Assembly: GCF_900182565.1 (NCBI RefSeq)
Contig: NZ_FXTI01000012.1
Span: 1 to 64,000, forward strand
Source: Melghirimyces algeriensis
Lineage (GTDB): Bacteria > Bacillota > Bacilli > Thermoactinomycetales > DSM-45169
Reading direction: 5' to 3'
Length of the DNA: 64,000 nucleotides
The position numbers and the translations under genes were made by a program. This document shows, piece by piece, positions 26,436 through 35,821 of the stretch. The notes under the pieces are model-generated. The model was given only the letters and a program-made list of their open reading frames with translations. It was not told the DNA's origin and did no database searches. Every line of letters begins with the position of its first letter. Positions within the stretch are counted from its first letter, which is position 1.

Positions 26436-27386
26436 TCAGGATTTTCGGGAACGGTCCAGCAAAACCGCAAGTAAAATAACTCCACCTTTGACAACCTGTT
26501 GATAGAAAGAAGAAACATTTAGCAGATTCAATCCATTATCTAACACTCCGATAATAATGGCGCCAATCAAGGTACCAATAATCCAACCCCGCCCACCGGC
26601 CAGACTGGTTCCTCCAAGAACCACAGCGGCAATCGCATCCAATTCATAGGTTGTCCCTGCTGTCGGCTGAGCCGAGTTCAGCCGGGCTGTCAGAATCAAC
26701 CCTGCCACAGAAGCAAACAGACCACTGATCGCGTAAACCCATATCTTCACCCGATGGGTTCGCACTCCGGAAAGCATAGCGGCTTCTTCATTGCCACCGA
26801 TCGCATAAACATATCGTCCAAACGTCGTGCTTTTCAACACAAAATACAGAATCAAAAATGATATCAACATCCAGATGACGGGAACCGGTATCTCAAGAAA
26901 ATAACCCTTTCCCAACATCGCGAAAGCCTCATTGTCAAAAGCGATTGGACGACCTTCGGTATACACCAGTGTTAATCCCCTGTATACCGTCATCGTTGCC
27001 AGAGTGGCAATAAAAGGCGCCATCCGCCCTTTTGCCACCAATACCCCGTTGACGGCTCCCATCAATGTACCGGCAGCCAATCCTGTCAGAATCGCAACAA
27101 ACGGATCCATTCCGGAAGCCAACATTCCCGCACTAAATGCACCAGACAGTGCAAGGATGGAACCGACAGACAGATCGATGCCTCCGGTCAGAATGACAAA
27201 GGTCATTCCAAAGGCTAACAAAGCATTAATGGAAATTTGTCGAAGTACATTAAAGATATTTGTAATACTCAGAAAATCCTTGCTGATTACTGACAACACC
27301 ACTACAATGGCTCCCAAACCTAACAGTGGACCGATTTTCTGAGGCATGCTGATTCGAAGTCCAGAATTTTTTGGTTGGGATTGCAT
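26436..27386 (-). CDS. rbsC: Ribose ABC transporter, permease
   Basis: A 316-residue membrane protein with about eight to ten helices of the BPD_transp_2 family. Conserved stretches are TFVILTGGIDLSVGS, YAIGGNEEAAMLSG and ELDAIAAVVLGGTSLAGGRG. Its ATG overlaps the rbsA stop by one base (TAATG). Confidence 0.96.
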   Translation of the reverse strand: MQSQPKNSGLRISMPQKIGPLLGLGAIVVVLSVISKDFLSITNIFNVLRQISINALLAFGMTFVILTGGIDLSVGSILALSGAFSAGMLASGMDPFVAILTGLAAGTLMGAVNGVLVAKGRMAPFIATLATMTVYRGLTLVYTEGRPIAFDNEAFAMLGKGYFLEIPVPVIWMLISFLILYFVLKSTTFGRYVYAIGGNEEAAMLSGVRTHRVKIWVYAISGLFASVAGLILTARLNSAQPTAGTTYELDAIAAVVLGGTSLAGGRGWIIGTLIGAIIIGVLDNGLNLLNVSSFYQQVVKGGVILLAVLLDRSRKS

Positions 27387-28882
27387 TACACATCACCTCC
27401 TGAGGCAGCGGTCATCACTCGTTCCTGTGTCGCCTCCCCATTTTTAAACCGACCGGTGATCCGTCCTTCATGCATCACCAATAAACGATCACTCATTCCC
27501 AACACTTCCGGTAAGTCGGAAGAAATCAGCAGAATCGCCATCCCTTCTGTAGCCAAATGGTCGATCAAGCGATAAATTTCCTCTTTGGCCCCAATATCCA
27601 CGCCACGCGTCGGCTCATCCAGGATGAGGATTTCAGGCGAAGCTGCCAACCATTTGCCAATCACCACTTTCTGCTGGTTCCCCCCACTCAGCGTTTGTAC
27701 TTCCTGCTCTGAATCCGATGTTTTGATCGACAATTTTTTCACAATATCCTGAATAAGATTGGATTCCTTCTTTCGTTGAATTTTCCCCCAAGAAGTGATG
27801 GAAGAAAAGTTCGGAAGGGACAGGTTTTCCCTCACGGACAGGGGAAGCACCAACCCTTCTCTTTTCCGATCTTCTGTTACATAGGCAATTCCATGTCGAA
27901 TCGCATCTTCCGGCCGCCGAATCTTCACTTCTTGACCGTTGATCCGGATCTTCCCACGATCTGGCTGCCGCACACCAAACAGAAGATCCGCCATCTCAGT
28001 CCGACCAGCCCCCATCAAACCGGCAAGCCCAACAATCTCCCCTCTTCGGATGGAAAAGGTGACATCTTCCACTTCACCCCCAGAAGTCAGTCCCTCTACA
28101 CTGAGGCACTCTTCTCCCGGTGTCACGGAACTTCGGGGGTACCGGTTCGTGATCTCCCGACCCACCATCATTTGGACCAGTTCATTCATATCTGTTTCAT
28201 CACTCTGGCGTGTTCCAATGGTTGCGCCATCTCTCATCACTGTAATGCGATCACAGATTTCAAAAATCTCTTCCATTCGGTGAGAAATGTAAACCATTCC
28301 CACTCCTTGTTTCTTCAGAATACGGATCACCTGAAACAGGGATTCAATCTCCCGGTTGGTCAACGCTGCCGTCGGCTCGTCCAAAACCAAGATCTTTGCT
28401 TCCAGCGAAAGGGCTTTGGCAATCTCCACCATCTGTTGTTGTCCTACAGAAAGATTTCCTGTTCTTTCAGCAGGGTGAATCTCCAATCCCAGATGATCCA
28501 ACCATTTTGTTGCCTCCGATTTCATCTTGCGCCAATCAATCCAACCAGTAGGACCATGAACAAACTCCCGACCGAGGAAGAGATTTTCCATCACGGTTAA
28601 ATCAGCGATCAGATTGAGCTCCTGATGGATCATCGCAATTCCCATCCCTTGAGCCTCTCTGGGAGTATACCCTTCCCGTTCCTTGCCAAACACTTTTACT
28701 GTTCCGTCATCCTTGGGGTGGACCCCGCAGAGAATCTTCATCAGTGTTGATTTCCCGGCACCATTCTCACCCATCAAAGCATGCACTTCCCCTTCTTCCA
28801 GGGAAAATCGGGCATGATGCAAGACCTGATTTCCGGAAAACGATTTTTGGATCTTTTCCATCTCCAAAAGTAACTCTGCCAT
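27386..28882 (-). CDS. rbsA: Ribose ABC transporter, double ATPase
   Basis: A 498-residue protein with two ABC cassettes. The first has GENGAGKSTLMKILCG, LSVGQQQMVEIAKAL and VLDEPTAALT. The second has a degenerate Walker A (GLMGAGRTEMADLLFG) as usual in RbsA, and LSGGNQQKVVIGKWL with ILDEPTRGVDIG. The ATG at 28882 follows GAAGGTG; the frame opens further upstream without a ribosome site. Confidence 0.96.
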   Translation of the reverse strand: MAELLLEMEKIQKSFSGNQVLHHARFSLEEGEVHALMGENGAGKSTLMKILCGVHPKDDGTVKVFGKEREGYTPREAQGMGIAMIHQELNLIADLTVMENLFLGREFVHGPTGWIDWRKMKSEATKWLDHLGLEIHPAERTGNLSVGQQQMVEIAKALSLEAKILVLDEPTAALTNREIESLFQVIRILKKQGVGMVYISHRMEEIFEICDRITVMRDGATIGTRQSDETDMNELVQMMVGREITNRYPRSSVTPGEECLSVEGLTSGGEVEDVTFSIRRGEIVGLAGLMGAGRTEMADLLFGVRQPDRGKIRINGQEVKIRRPEDAIRHGIAYVTEDRKREGLVLPLSVRENLSLPNFSSITSWGKIQRKKESNLIQDIVKKLSIKTSDSEQEVQTLSGGNQQKVVIGKWLAASPEILILDEPTRGVDIGAKEEIYRLIDHLATEGMAILLISSDLPEVLGMSDRLLVMHEGRITGRFKNGEATQERVMTAASGGDV

Positions 28883-28896
28883 GGTTTCACCTTCTT

Positions 28897-29292
28897 TCAA
28901 AAAGCAACGCCTGATTGTAAAACAACATTGGCGTAGGAGGTGCATTCCCCGGTGCGAATGACAGCCTTTGCCTGACGACTCATGGCTTTCAATTTTTCAT
29001 GGGAGGTGGATTCCCACTCTATATGGGATAACATATCTTCTAATTGCTGATGTAGTTCAGGACTGACCACCTTTGTCTCCTCAGCCAATATCACCTTTTC
29101 CACAGTCATTTCCGACAAAACCGCTTGCAAGGTTTCGATCAGACCGGGTGTTCCAGGGGAAACTGCCAAGTCAATTCGCTCTGTTTCAGGAGGAATCGGC
29201 AGACCGGCATCCCCGATCACGACTTGATCGGTATGTCCCAATTCACTGATGACTCTGGAGAGATGACTATTTAACAACAATGTTTTTTTCAT
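28897..29292 (-). CDS. rbsD: D-ribose pyranase
   Basis: A 131-residue enzyme that interconverts pyranose and furanose forms of ribose. The N-terminal HLSRVISELGHTDQVVIGDA carries the catalytic His and Asp, and the C-terminus has GECTSYANVVLQSGV. It overlaps rbsK by 4 bases. Confidence 0.96.
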   Translation of the reverse strand: MKKTLLLNSHLSRVISELGHTDQVVIGDAGLPIPPETERIDLAVSPGTPGLIETLQAVLSEMTVEKVILAEETKVVSPELHQQLEDMLSHIEWESTSHEKLKAMSRQAKAVIRTGECTSYANVVLQSGVAF

Positions 29293-30230
29293 CCATTACC
29301 CTCCAATTCTTTGCTGTAAAAGGCATCCACTTCTTTTCGACTCGGCATGCCATTCTGGGCACCCAGACGGGTGACGGCGAGACTGGCTACGCAACCGGCA
29401 AAGTCAACAGCATCAAAAAGAGGTTTCCCTTCAGCCAGGGCACAGGCCAAACCTGCATTAAACGCATCTCCGGCACCGGTGGTATCCACCACATGGACCG
29501 ACCGTCCGGCTACTTTCCGAAATCCCTCTTCCTTGGATAAAACAACAGCCCCCTGCTCCCCCAAGGTTGTAACAACACAGCTGACGCCTTTGTGGAGAAG
29601 CGTTTGCATCCCTTGCTCCAACCCCCCTTCTTCTGCCGGGTAGCCGGATAACCGTTCCAGCTCAGAGCGGTTGGGGGTCAACACATCCACCCATTGATAC
29701 AACTCTTGTGGCAATTTCGTGGCAGGAGCGGGGTTCAATACAACGATCTTTCCCAATTCCTTCGCTGTGCGGGCTGCTTCCATCACCGTTTCCATGGGAA
29801 TCTCCAGCTGAAGTACAACAACCTCAGACTCAGCGATTCGCTCTTGATGATGCCGTACATCATCAGGCAAGCACCGGCTGTTGGCACCCGGAACAACAAC
29901 AATGCTGTTATCTCCTTCAGACAACCATATGGATGCAACTCCCGTAGGAGCATCCGGTGTACGCTTCACTGGCTGTATATCCACCCCACTCTGCTCCAAA
30001 GACTCCAACAAGGTTTGTCCAAAGGAATCGGTTCCCACCGATCCAACCATCACCGTAGAAGCTCCCAACCGTGCGGCGGACACAGCTTGATTGGCCCCTT
30101 TTCCCCCAGGAATAAAATAGACCGAATCCCCAGTTACTGTCTCTCCTATTTGTGGTAGTCGTGCCGCCTGAACCACCACATCCATATTTAAGCTGCCAAT
30201 CACTGCTACACGCGCCTGTCTATCTGTCAA
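29289..30230 (-). CDS. rbsK: Ribokinase
   Basis: A 313-residue PfkB-family kinase making ribose 5-phosphate. GGKGANQAVSAARLGA is the substrate-binding motif and DTTGAGDAFNAGLACALA the catalytic motif with the base Asp. The start is TTG at 30230 overlapping the rbsR stop by 4 bases. Confidence 0.96.
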   Translation of the reverse strand: MTDRQARVAVIGSLNMDVVVQAARLPQIGETVTGDSVYFIPGGKGANQAVSAARLGASTVMVGSVGTDSFGQTLLESLEQSGVDIQPVKRTPDAPTGVASIWLSEGDNSIVVVPGANSRCLPDDVRHHQERIAESEVVVLQLEIPMETVMEAARTAKELGKIVVLNPAPATKLPQELYQWVDVLTPNRSELERLSGYPAEEGGLEQGMQTLLHKGVSCVVTTLGEQGAVVLSKEEGFRKVAGRSVHVVDTTGAGDAFNAGLACALAEGKPLFDAVDFAGCVASLAVTRLGAQNGMPSRKEVDAFYSKELEGNG

Positions 30231-31228
30231 TACTTACGCCTCCTCGTTGAACCCCGTTCAATAAGATGGACATCCAATTCCAGATCTTCCACCTGATCGG
30301 TATATCCCTGTACACGGTCGATCAGATGTAAAGCCGCACGAGCTCCCATCTCATAAATCAGCTGGGCAACGGTCGTCAATTCGGGTTCCGTCCATTCTGT
30401 GGCTCCAATCCCATCAAAACCACACAGGGAAACCTCTTCCGGAACCTTTATTCCCATACGGTGCAAAGCTTTCAAAGCACCGATCGCCATCAGATCATTG
30501 CCGGCAAAAATTCCATCCACATCTGGATGAGCTTCCACCAATGCCTGAACAGCCCCCTTACCACCGGTGATCGAGAACTGACCTGGAAGAATCAGCGACT
30601 CTTCAAACCAATCCAAGTCCTTCACTACATCCCGATACCCTCGAAGCCGCTCTTGGGCAGTGATCAACTCTTGGGGACCTGCAATATGAGCCACTTTTCG
30701 ACAGCCGGTGGCGAGAAGATGATGAACCGCCTTTCTTGCCCCTTCCGCATTTTTGGAACGAATCACTGAACAATTGCCTTCACGCAGCGCTCGGTCCAGT
30801 ACAACCAAGGGAATTCCATTTTCGTTGATTACCGCCAAGTCTTCTTCTCCCAGACTGCTGGAAGCAAAAATAATTCCATCAATATATTTTTGACGAAGGA
30901 CATCAATATACGTTTGTTCCCGCGTATCCAAATCATCAGAATTACAAAAGATTACAGTAAAGCCGCGGGACCTTGCCGAATCTTCCACCGCTCTCGACAA
31001 TTCAGAAAAAAACGGATTCATAATCGTAGGTAAAATCAGAGCAATGGTTCCCGTTTTGCGGTTGGCCAGACTGCGGGCTACGGTATTGGGCCGGTAATCC
31101 AGTTCCTTAATCACTTTCATTACACGAGCTTCTGTATCCTGATTCACATAGCCGTTTTGATTTAGAACCCGTGATACAGTTGCGACAGATACTCCCGCTC
31201 GCTGTGCTACATCTCTAATAGTTGCCAA
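30227..31228 (-). CDS. rbsR: LacI-family repressor of the ribose operon
   Basis: A 333-residue regulator starting with TTG at 31228. The HTH is ATIRDVAQRAGVSVATVSRV, followed by the hinge and a sugar-binding domain. First gene of the rbsRKDACB operon, so it represses its own transcript. Two matching operators lie just upstream. Confidence 0.95.
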   Translation of the reverse strand: MATIRDVAQRAGVSVATVSRVLNQNGYVNQDTEARVMKVIKELDYRPNTVARSLANRKTGTIALILPTIMNPFFSELSRAVEDSARSRGFTVIFCNSDDLDTREQTYIDVLRQKYIDGIIFASSSLGEEDLAVINENGIPLVVLDRALREGNCSVIRSKNAEGARKAVHHLLATGCRKVAHIAGPQELITAQERLRGYRDVVKDLDWFEESLILPGQFSITGGKGAVQALVEAHPDVDGIFAGNDLMAIGALKALHRMGIKVPEEVSLCGFDGIGATEWTEPELTTVAQLIYEMGARAALHLIDRVQGYTDQVEDLELDVHLIERGSTRRRKY

Positions 31229-31243
31229 GTTTCATCCACTCCC

Positions 31244-31303
31244 TGTGAAACCGGTTACATACCAGAGAGAGATAATACACAAAATATGTAACCGGTTACA
31301 TAT
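31244..31303 (-). promoter_or_regulatory. Tandem LacI/RbsR operators
   Basis: A perfect 20 bp palindrome (ATATGTAACC GGTTACATAT, 31284-31303) and a related imperfect copy (TGTGAAACCGGTTACATA, 31244-31261) lie 40 bases apart. Both have the central CCGG half-site spacing of LacI-family sites. Binding of the RbsR dimer pair is inferred. Confidence 0.85.
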
Positions 31304-31702
31304 AGCATACTATTCTCTTCATCCATGTGTCAATACAAAATCATTAGTAATAATTTCTTATACGAGACTGCATCATTTCCCGGTAAAAGATCAACTCCCA
31401 TCAAATAGTATTTTTTCTAATAAAAAGAAATTAAACATATATTTGAGATTCCTTTTTCTAGTGTAAATCAAAATCAATCAAATGATAATATGTTTTTGAA
31501 ATTATTTACAAACTATCTATGTTTCATTCACATTTTTTGTCTTCGAGATCTTCCCTGCACATAAACAACGTTCTTGTCTGATTAACCCGATATTCTCAAT
31601 CTATCTTTTAGCGGGATAATGGAAGACGACAAATTCTGTATCATAGTATAATAAAAGCATCACCCATCCAAAGGTGAAAACGGAGTGAAAGGTGAGGGTA
31701 AA
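31304..31702. other. AT-rich gap between rbsR and the PH-domain gene
   Basis: No gene. The plus-strand frame at 31245 lies over the rbs operator and has no codon character. TATAATAAAA near 31650 may be the -10 of the PH-domain gene. Confidence 0.5.
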
Positions 31703-32083
31703 ATGGGGATTTTTGACGGGCTGATGGGCAATGCATCCGAAATCAGTGCTGATCAGGCACAACAGGAATTTGGCCATTTGTTGGCTTCATCCGAACGGAT
31801 TGAAAAAAGTTATGTTCTCATCCGGGACTTGTTTCTATTTACCAATAAACGCTTGATATTGGTGGACAAACAAGGATTAACAGGTAAAAAGGTTTCTTAC
31901 TTGTCCATTCCATACCATAGCATTACTCGCTTCAGTATTGAAACAGCCGGTCATTTTGACTTGGATGCTGAATTAAACATTTGGGTATCCGGTCAAGAGA
32001 TGCCAATCGTTCAAAAACAGTTTAACAAAAAGCTGAATATTTATGATTTGCAAAGTGTTTTAGCTGAATACGTTTTAAGATAA
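31703..32083 (+). CDS. Bacterial PH-domain protein
   Basis: A 126-residue cytoplasmic protein of the bPH_1 type. LRDLFLFTNKRLILVDKQGL-like strands (here IRDLFLFTNKRLILVDKQGL) and KKVSYLSIPYHSITRFSIET form the split-barrel core. AGGTGAGGG precedes the ATG at 31703; GTG at 31685 is the alternative. The family is common in Bacilli and has no established function. Followed by a strong terminator. Confidence 0.85.
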   Translation: MGIFDGLMGNASEISADQAQQEFGHLLASSERIEKSYVLIRDLFLFTNKRLILVDKQGLTGKKVSYLSIPYHSITRFSIETAGHFDLDAELNIWVSGQEMPIVQKQFNKKLNIYDLQSVLAEYVLR

Positions 32084-32084
32084 A

Positions 32085-32132
32085 GGAAAAGACAGGGAGA
32101 GCCCTAGAGGCCTCCCTGTCTTTTCCTTTATC
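32085..32132. terminator. Strong bidirectional terminator
   Basis: AAAGGAAAAGACAGGGAG pairs with CTCCCTGTCTTTTCCTTT. It serves the PH-domain gene and the convergent ABC-F gene. Confidence 0.9.
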
Positions 32133-33951
32133 TCAGAGCATCCAGCTTCTGTTTCACCTCCTGGATTTGACGGTAAAGGTGATCCCGATCTGTCTCTGTC
32201 TCCGGTTCTTCCTCCGCCATCAGCCGGGTCAGTTCCAATTCCAGCATCCGGACTTGTTGATCCGTTTCAGGATCAACTGATCGCTTCTCCTTTTCTTGAA
32301 GGTGATGCCGGTACTCCCTGTTTCCACCGGGCCATATATCCACTGTGCTGTTCTTTATAATCGCCACTCGATTGGAAACCTGATCCAACAGATACCGGTC
32401 ATGGGAGACCAACACAAGTGTACCCGGATAATTCTGCAACGCTTCCTCGATCCGTTCCCGTGTGGGAATATCCAAATAGTTGGTCGGTTCATCCAAAACC
32501 AACAGATTGGCTCTGGAAAAATACAGGTGAACAAAAGCGATCCGACACCGCTCTCCCATGCTCAGACTGCCAATCTTTTGATGTACCTTTTCTCTCCGAA
32601 ACAAAAAGGATGCGAGAACGTTGTATGCCATTCTGAATGACATATCGGGAAGCGCCAGCAAGCTGTCCAATACGGTCTGCTCCGGGTCGAGGGTATCCAC
32701 CTCCTGAGCAAAATACCCAACCTTTAATTCCGGATGCCGATAAACGTCCCCACTTTGTGGCTGTAGCTGACCGGTCAAAAGCTTTAACAAAGTACTTTTC
32801 CCACTCCCATTGGGACCGATTACCGCCAGGCGATCCCCTCTGGAAAGCGTTAGATCCACATTTTGAAACACTGGAGAATGTCCGTAGGAAAAAGTCACCC
32901 TCTCCATCCGTACCAATCGGCGGGCTTCGAAGGTTTCTGCATTCAGGTTTGCCTGGATCTCAGGCGCATCCTTCGGTTTTTCCACCGTTTGCTCTTCCAG
33001 ACGTTTCAGGGCCCGTTCCTTGGCCCGAAGGCGCGTCTGATGCTTATTCGCCTTCTTTTTCTGAAAGGGATTTCGTTCCCCGGCAGAAGCATGAGCCTTT
33101 TGAAACCAATCATGGTACTGACGAATGGCATCCTCCAACTTTTTCTTTTCCCTCTGCTGCTTTCGATAGAGCGCTTCCTGTTCCCGTCGCTCCCGTTCCC
33201 ACTCCCGAAGGAAGTCTGAGTACCCACCACGGACGGCACGGGTGCCCTTCTGTGTCAGTTCCACTGTGGTATGGGCAACGTGATCGATAAAGGACCGGTC
33301 ATGGGAAACAATCAGACAAGCACCACGGAACCGCTTTAACCAATCCGCAAACCAGCTTAATGTCTCTTGATCCAGGTGATTGGTCGGTTCATCCAGCAGA
33401 AGGAAAGAGGGTGCTCCAACCAGCGCCCTTGCAAGCTTGAGACGGGTCTTTTGTCCTCCGCTCAACTGATCATAGGAACATTTCCACAGATCCTGGGAGA
33501 AACCAAACCGACCGAGTAACCCCTTCACTTCCTCCTCCCACTCATATCCTCCCAAAGCCTGATACGCTTCCTGTACATCACTGTATTGTTGCAACAATGC
33601 CTCCAAATCATGACTGGCAGATGTCAATGCTCCTTCCAGCCGTTTCAACTCCCGCTTTAGTGAAAACCGCTTTAAATCCGCAGAAAAAAACCACTCTTCC
33701 ATGGTTGTTTCATCTGGCACAACGTCTTGCTGTTCCACGATCCCCCAATGAGATACAGGCCACCTTCGATCGATGGCTCCATCATCCGGAGAGATCTTTC
33801 CCGTCAAACAATGAAACAAGGTTGTCTTCCCCACACCATTTGCCCCGATTAAGGCCACCCGTTCTTCTTCGTGGACAGCAAGATCCACATTTTCAAAGAT
33901 GGTTTTTCCATTCCACTCTTTTTTCAGATTCTCTGCTTTAAAAACCCACAC
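32128..33951 (-). CDS. ABC-F ATPase (ribosome-associated type)
   Basis: A 607-residue soluble protein with two ABC cassettes and no membrane part. The first shows IGANGVGKTTLFHCL, LSGGQKTRLKLARAL and LLLDEPTNHLD; the second GPNGSGKSTLLKLLTGQ, LSMGERCRIAF and LVLDEPTNYLD. A charged P-site tRNA interaction linker (about residues 240-320) and a C-terminal coiled coil follow. I start at GTG 33951 because GGAGGGG lies six bases upstream; a longer frame opens at 33984. ABC-F proteins act on stalled ribosomes; some give antibiotic resistance. The long structured leader upstream points to an inducible one. Confidence 0.88.
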   Translation of the reverse strand: MWVFKAENLKKEWNGKTIFENVDLAVHEEERVALIGANGVGKTTLFHCLTGKISPDDGAIDRRWPVSHWGIVEQQDVVPDETTMEEWFFSADLKRFSLKRELKRLEGALTSASHDLEALLQQYSDVQEAYQALGGYEWEEEVKGLLGRFGFSQDLWKCSYDQLSGGQKTRLKLARALVGAPSFLLLDEPTNHLDQETLSWFADWLKRFRGACLIVSHDRSFIDHVAHTTVELTQKGTRAVRGGYSDFLREWERERREQEALYRKQQREKKKLEDAIRQYHDWFQKAHASAGERNPFQKKKANKHQTRLRAKERALKRLEEQTVEKPKDAPEIQANLNAETFEARRLVRMERVTFSYGHSPVFQNVDLTLSRGDRLAVIGPNGSGKSTLLKLLTGQLQPQSGDVYRHPELKVGYFAQEVDTLDPEQTVLDSLLALPDMSFRMAYNVLASFLFRREKVHQKIGSLSMGERCRIAFVHLYFSRANLLVLDEPTNYLDIPTRERIEEALQNYPGTLVLVSHDRYLLDQVSNRVAIIKNSTVDIWPGGNREYRHHLQEKEKRSVDPETDQQVRMLELELTRLMAEEEPETETDRDHLYRQIQEVKQKLDALR

Positions 33952-34258
33952 AAAAAACCCCTCCACATCCGGTAAGCTTGGCACTGAACAGCACAGACGC
34001 CATCCCTGTCACTTCGGATGGGAAGGGGGATTGGATATATTGAAACACACGAAAAAAACCATTCAAGGTTTTTATCACGCTTTGGTTTCGCTGATTCCGT
34101 TTCGATAGACCAGGGTCCCTAAAAATGGGCACACCTGTCCCGACCGCTCCGCCATCCATGGCAGAGGAAGGCGCCGTATCCAATTGGTTACGGGATTAGC
34201 GGTCGAAACGCATCTCGATACTTTTGATACCTCCGATAGATAGAATAAATTTATTATA
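33952..34258 (-). promoter_or_regulatory. Structured 5' leader of the ABC-F gene
   Basis: About 285 nt between the promoter and the GTG. Strong stems: CGACCGCT with AGCGGTCG (34205/34139), CCGTA with TACGG, and CTCTGCCAT with ATGGCGGAG. An A/T-rich hairpin with a T-run follows (34053-34073). Then CATCCG (34020-34015) can pair with GGGATGG (34006-34000) or with CGGATG (33971-33966), which touches the ribosome site. A five-codon frame MRFDR starts near 34213, without a well-spaced ribosome site. This looks like an attenuation or SD-sequestering leader; inducer unknown. Confidence 0.55.
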
Positions 34259-34281
34259 CATGGTATAGATATTTTTTCCAA
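34253..34281 (-). promoter_or_regulatory. Sigma-A promoter of the ABC-F transcript
   Basis: TTGGAA (34281-34276) and TATAAT (34258-34253) with a 17-base spacer on the minus strand, a near-consensus promoter. Confidence 0.8.
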
Positions 34282-34413
34282 GGGTCATCCCTTGAAGCAC
34301 TGTAAATTAAATTTTTCTATCACATGTTAAAACCCGTTTGAGTTTTACATACAAATGAGTTAGATTCCCCTTTTCCCACAATGGAGTCAAACCATTTTAA
34401 AGGAGGAGACATC

Positions 34414-34653
34414 ATGAATCAGAATAAAAAACTGCGTGTTGATGCACGGGGAGCTTTTTGTCCAGGACCACTGATGGAACTGATGAGGGCGGCCAAGGAT
34501 GCAGAACCGGGTACAGAAATTGAACTTTTGACCAATGATGCAGGTTCCAGAAAAGATGTGCCTCTCTGGGCAGAAAAAATGGGACACAAATATCTGGGTG
34601 AACAGTTAGAAGGAAATGTTTATACGTTAACCGTCCAAATCGGAGGGAATTGA
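34414..34653 (+). CDS. TusA-family sulfur carrier
   Basis: A 79-residue protein with the signature VDARGAFCPGPLMELMRAA; the Cys of CPGPL carries sulfur as persulfide. AAAGGAGGAG precedes the ATG at 34414. It is coupled to sqr downstream (stop and start overlap closely), as in many sulfide or sulfane-sulfur oxidation operons. Confidence 0.93.
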   Translation: MNQNKKLRVDARGAFCPGPLMELMRAAKDAEPGTEIELLTNDAGSRKDVPLWAEKMGHKYLGEQLEGNVYTLTVQIGGN

Positions 34654-34654
34654 G

Positions 34655-35797
34655 ATGACAAAGAACGTAGTGATCATCGGTGGTGGTACAGCCGGCTGTA
34701 TGATTGCCAATCTGTTGGCCAGAGGATTGAAGACAGAAATCAATCAGCGAACGGTACAGATTACGGTAGTTAGCGATCAGGAGATTCATATATACCAACC
34801 GGGTTTCCTTTATATCCCCTTTCACCTGAAACAGCCGGAAGAACTGATTCGACCCATGGATCAGGTAATCAACACTCACGTTCACGTGATTCTGGATCGA
34901 GCCACACAAATTGACACCCATAAGCAGAACGTCCATCTAGAAAAAGGAGAGTCTCTTCCCTATGACTACCTCATCCTTGCGACCGGATCTCACCCCAAGG
35001 TGGAAGAAATTCCGGGACTTCAGGAAGGGGGGCATATGTTCTACACCATGGAAAGTGCCCTCCGTTTACGAGATGCCATGGATCACTTTCACGGCGGAAA
35101 AGTGGTAGTGGCCGTCGGATTGCCCCATAAATGCCCTATCGCTCCGCTGGAATTTACCATGATGTTGGAAGACTGGGCTCGTCAGCAAGGGTTCCGGAAA
35201 CAAACGGAAATCACCTATGCATATCCTCTTGCCGGTCCCTATGGAACCGCCTCTGTGGCTGAATGGGCGGAAAAGGAATTCAACAATCGAAACATCCACA
35301 TCGAAACCTTTTTTATGATAGATCATGTCAATCCGGAAGAAAATGTCATCGTAAGCGTTGATGGTCGAAAACTTTCTTATGATCTCCTGGTAGTCATTCC
35401 ACCACATCAAGGAGCAAACGTCGTGCGTGAAAGCAAATTGGGAGACAAAGAGGCTTGGCTGCCTACCCATCGACACCACCTCCGACTGGACGGTCAGGAA
35501 AACATTTTTGTCATCGGTGATGCCACCAACCTTCCCATCAGTAAAGCCGGTTCCACGGCTCATTTTGAAGCTGAAATTCTCTCCCATAACCTGATCAATC
35601 TCTTGCATGGAAAGAAAGGAGAAAAACCCTACAACGGAAAAGTTTTCTGCTTTATTGAAACAGGTCTGAACCAAGCCACCTACATTTCTTTCGACTATGA
35701 AAACCCTCCGAAGCCTGTTCCCCCTTCCAAATGGGTACATTTTGCAAAAAGCGGATACAACGAAATGCACTGGGTTAATGTAAAAGGAATTTTGTAA
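34655..35797 (+). CDS. Sulfide:quinone oxidoreductase-like flavoprotein
   Basis: A 380-residue FAD protein with VIIGGGTAGCMIANLLARGL at the N-terminus, DYLILATGSHPK, and the C-terminal FAD motif IFVIGDATNLPISKAGSTAH. A Cys in PHKCPIAPLEF and another in KVFCFIETGL match the redox Cys pair of SQR. It oxidises sulfide to sulfane sulfur and passes electrons to menaquinone. GGAGGGAATTGAG precedes its ATG. Neighbours TusA and DUF1641 support the assignment. Confidence 0.88.
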   Translation: MTKNVVIIGGGTAGCMIANLLARGLKTEINQRTVQITVVSDQEIHIYQPGFLYIPFHLKQPEELIRPMDQVINTHVHVILDRATQIDTHKQNVHLEKGESLPYDYLILATGSHPKVEEIPGLQEGGHMFYTMESALRLRDAMDHFHGGKVVVAVGLPHKCPIAPLEFTMMLEDWARQQGFRKQTEITYAYPLAGPYGTASVAEWAEKEFNNRNIHIETFFMIDHVNPEENVIVSVDGRKLSYDLLVVIPPHQGANVVRESKLGDKEAWLPTHRHHLRLDGQENIFVIGDATNLPISKAGSTAHFEAEILSHNLINLLHGKKGEKPYNGKVFCFIETGLNQATYISFDYENPPKPVPPSKWVHFAKSGYNEMHWVNVKGIL

Positions 35798-35821
35798 ACA
35801 AACAGGAGGTAGGTGAAAGAG

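Noticed and set aside
31245..31466. Plus-strand ORF in the rbsR upstream region
   Set aside because: It lies over both RbsR operators, has no ribosome site and an AT-rich random composition.
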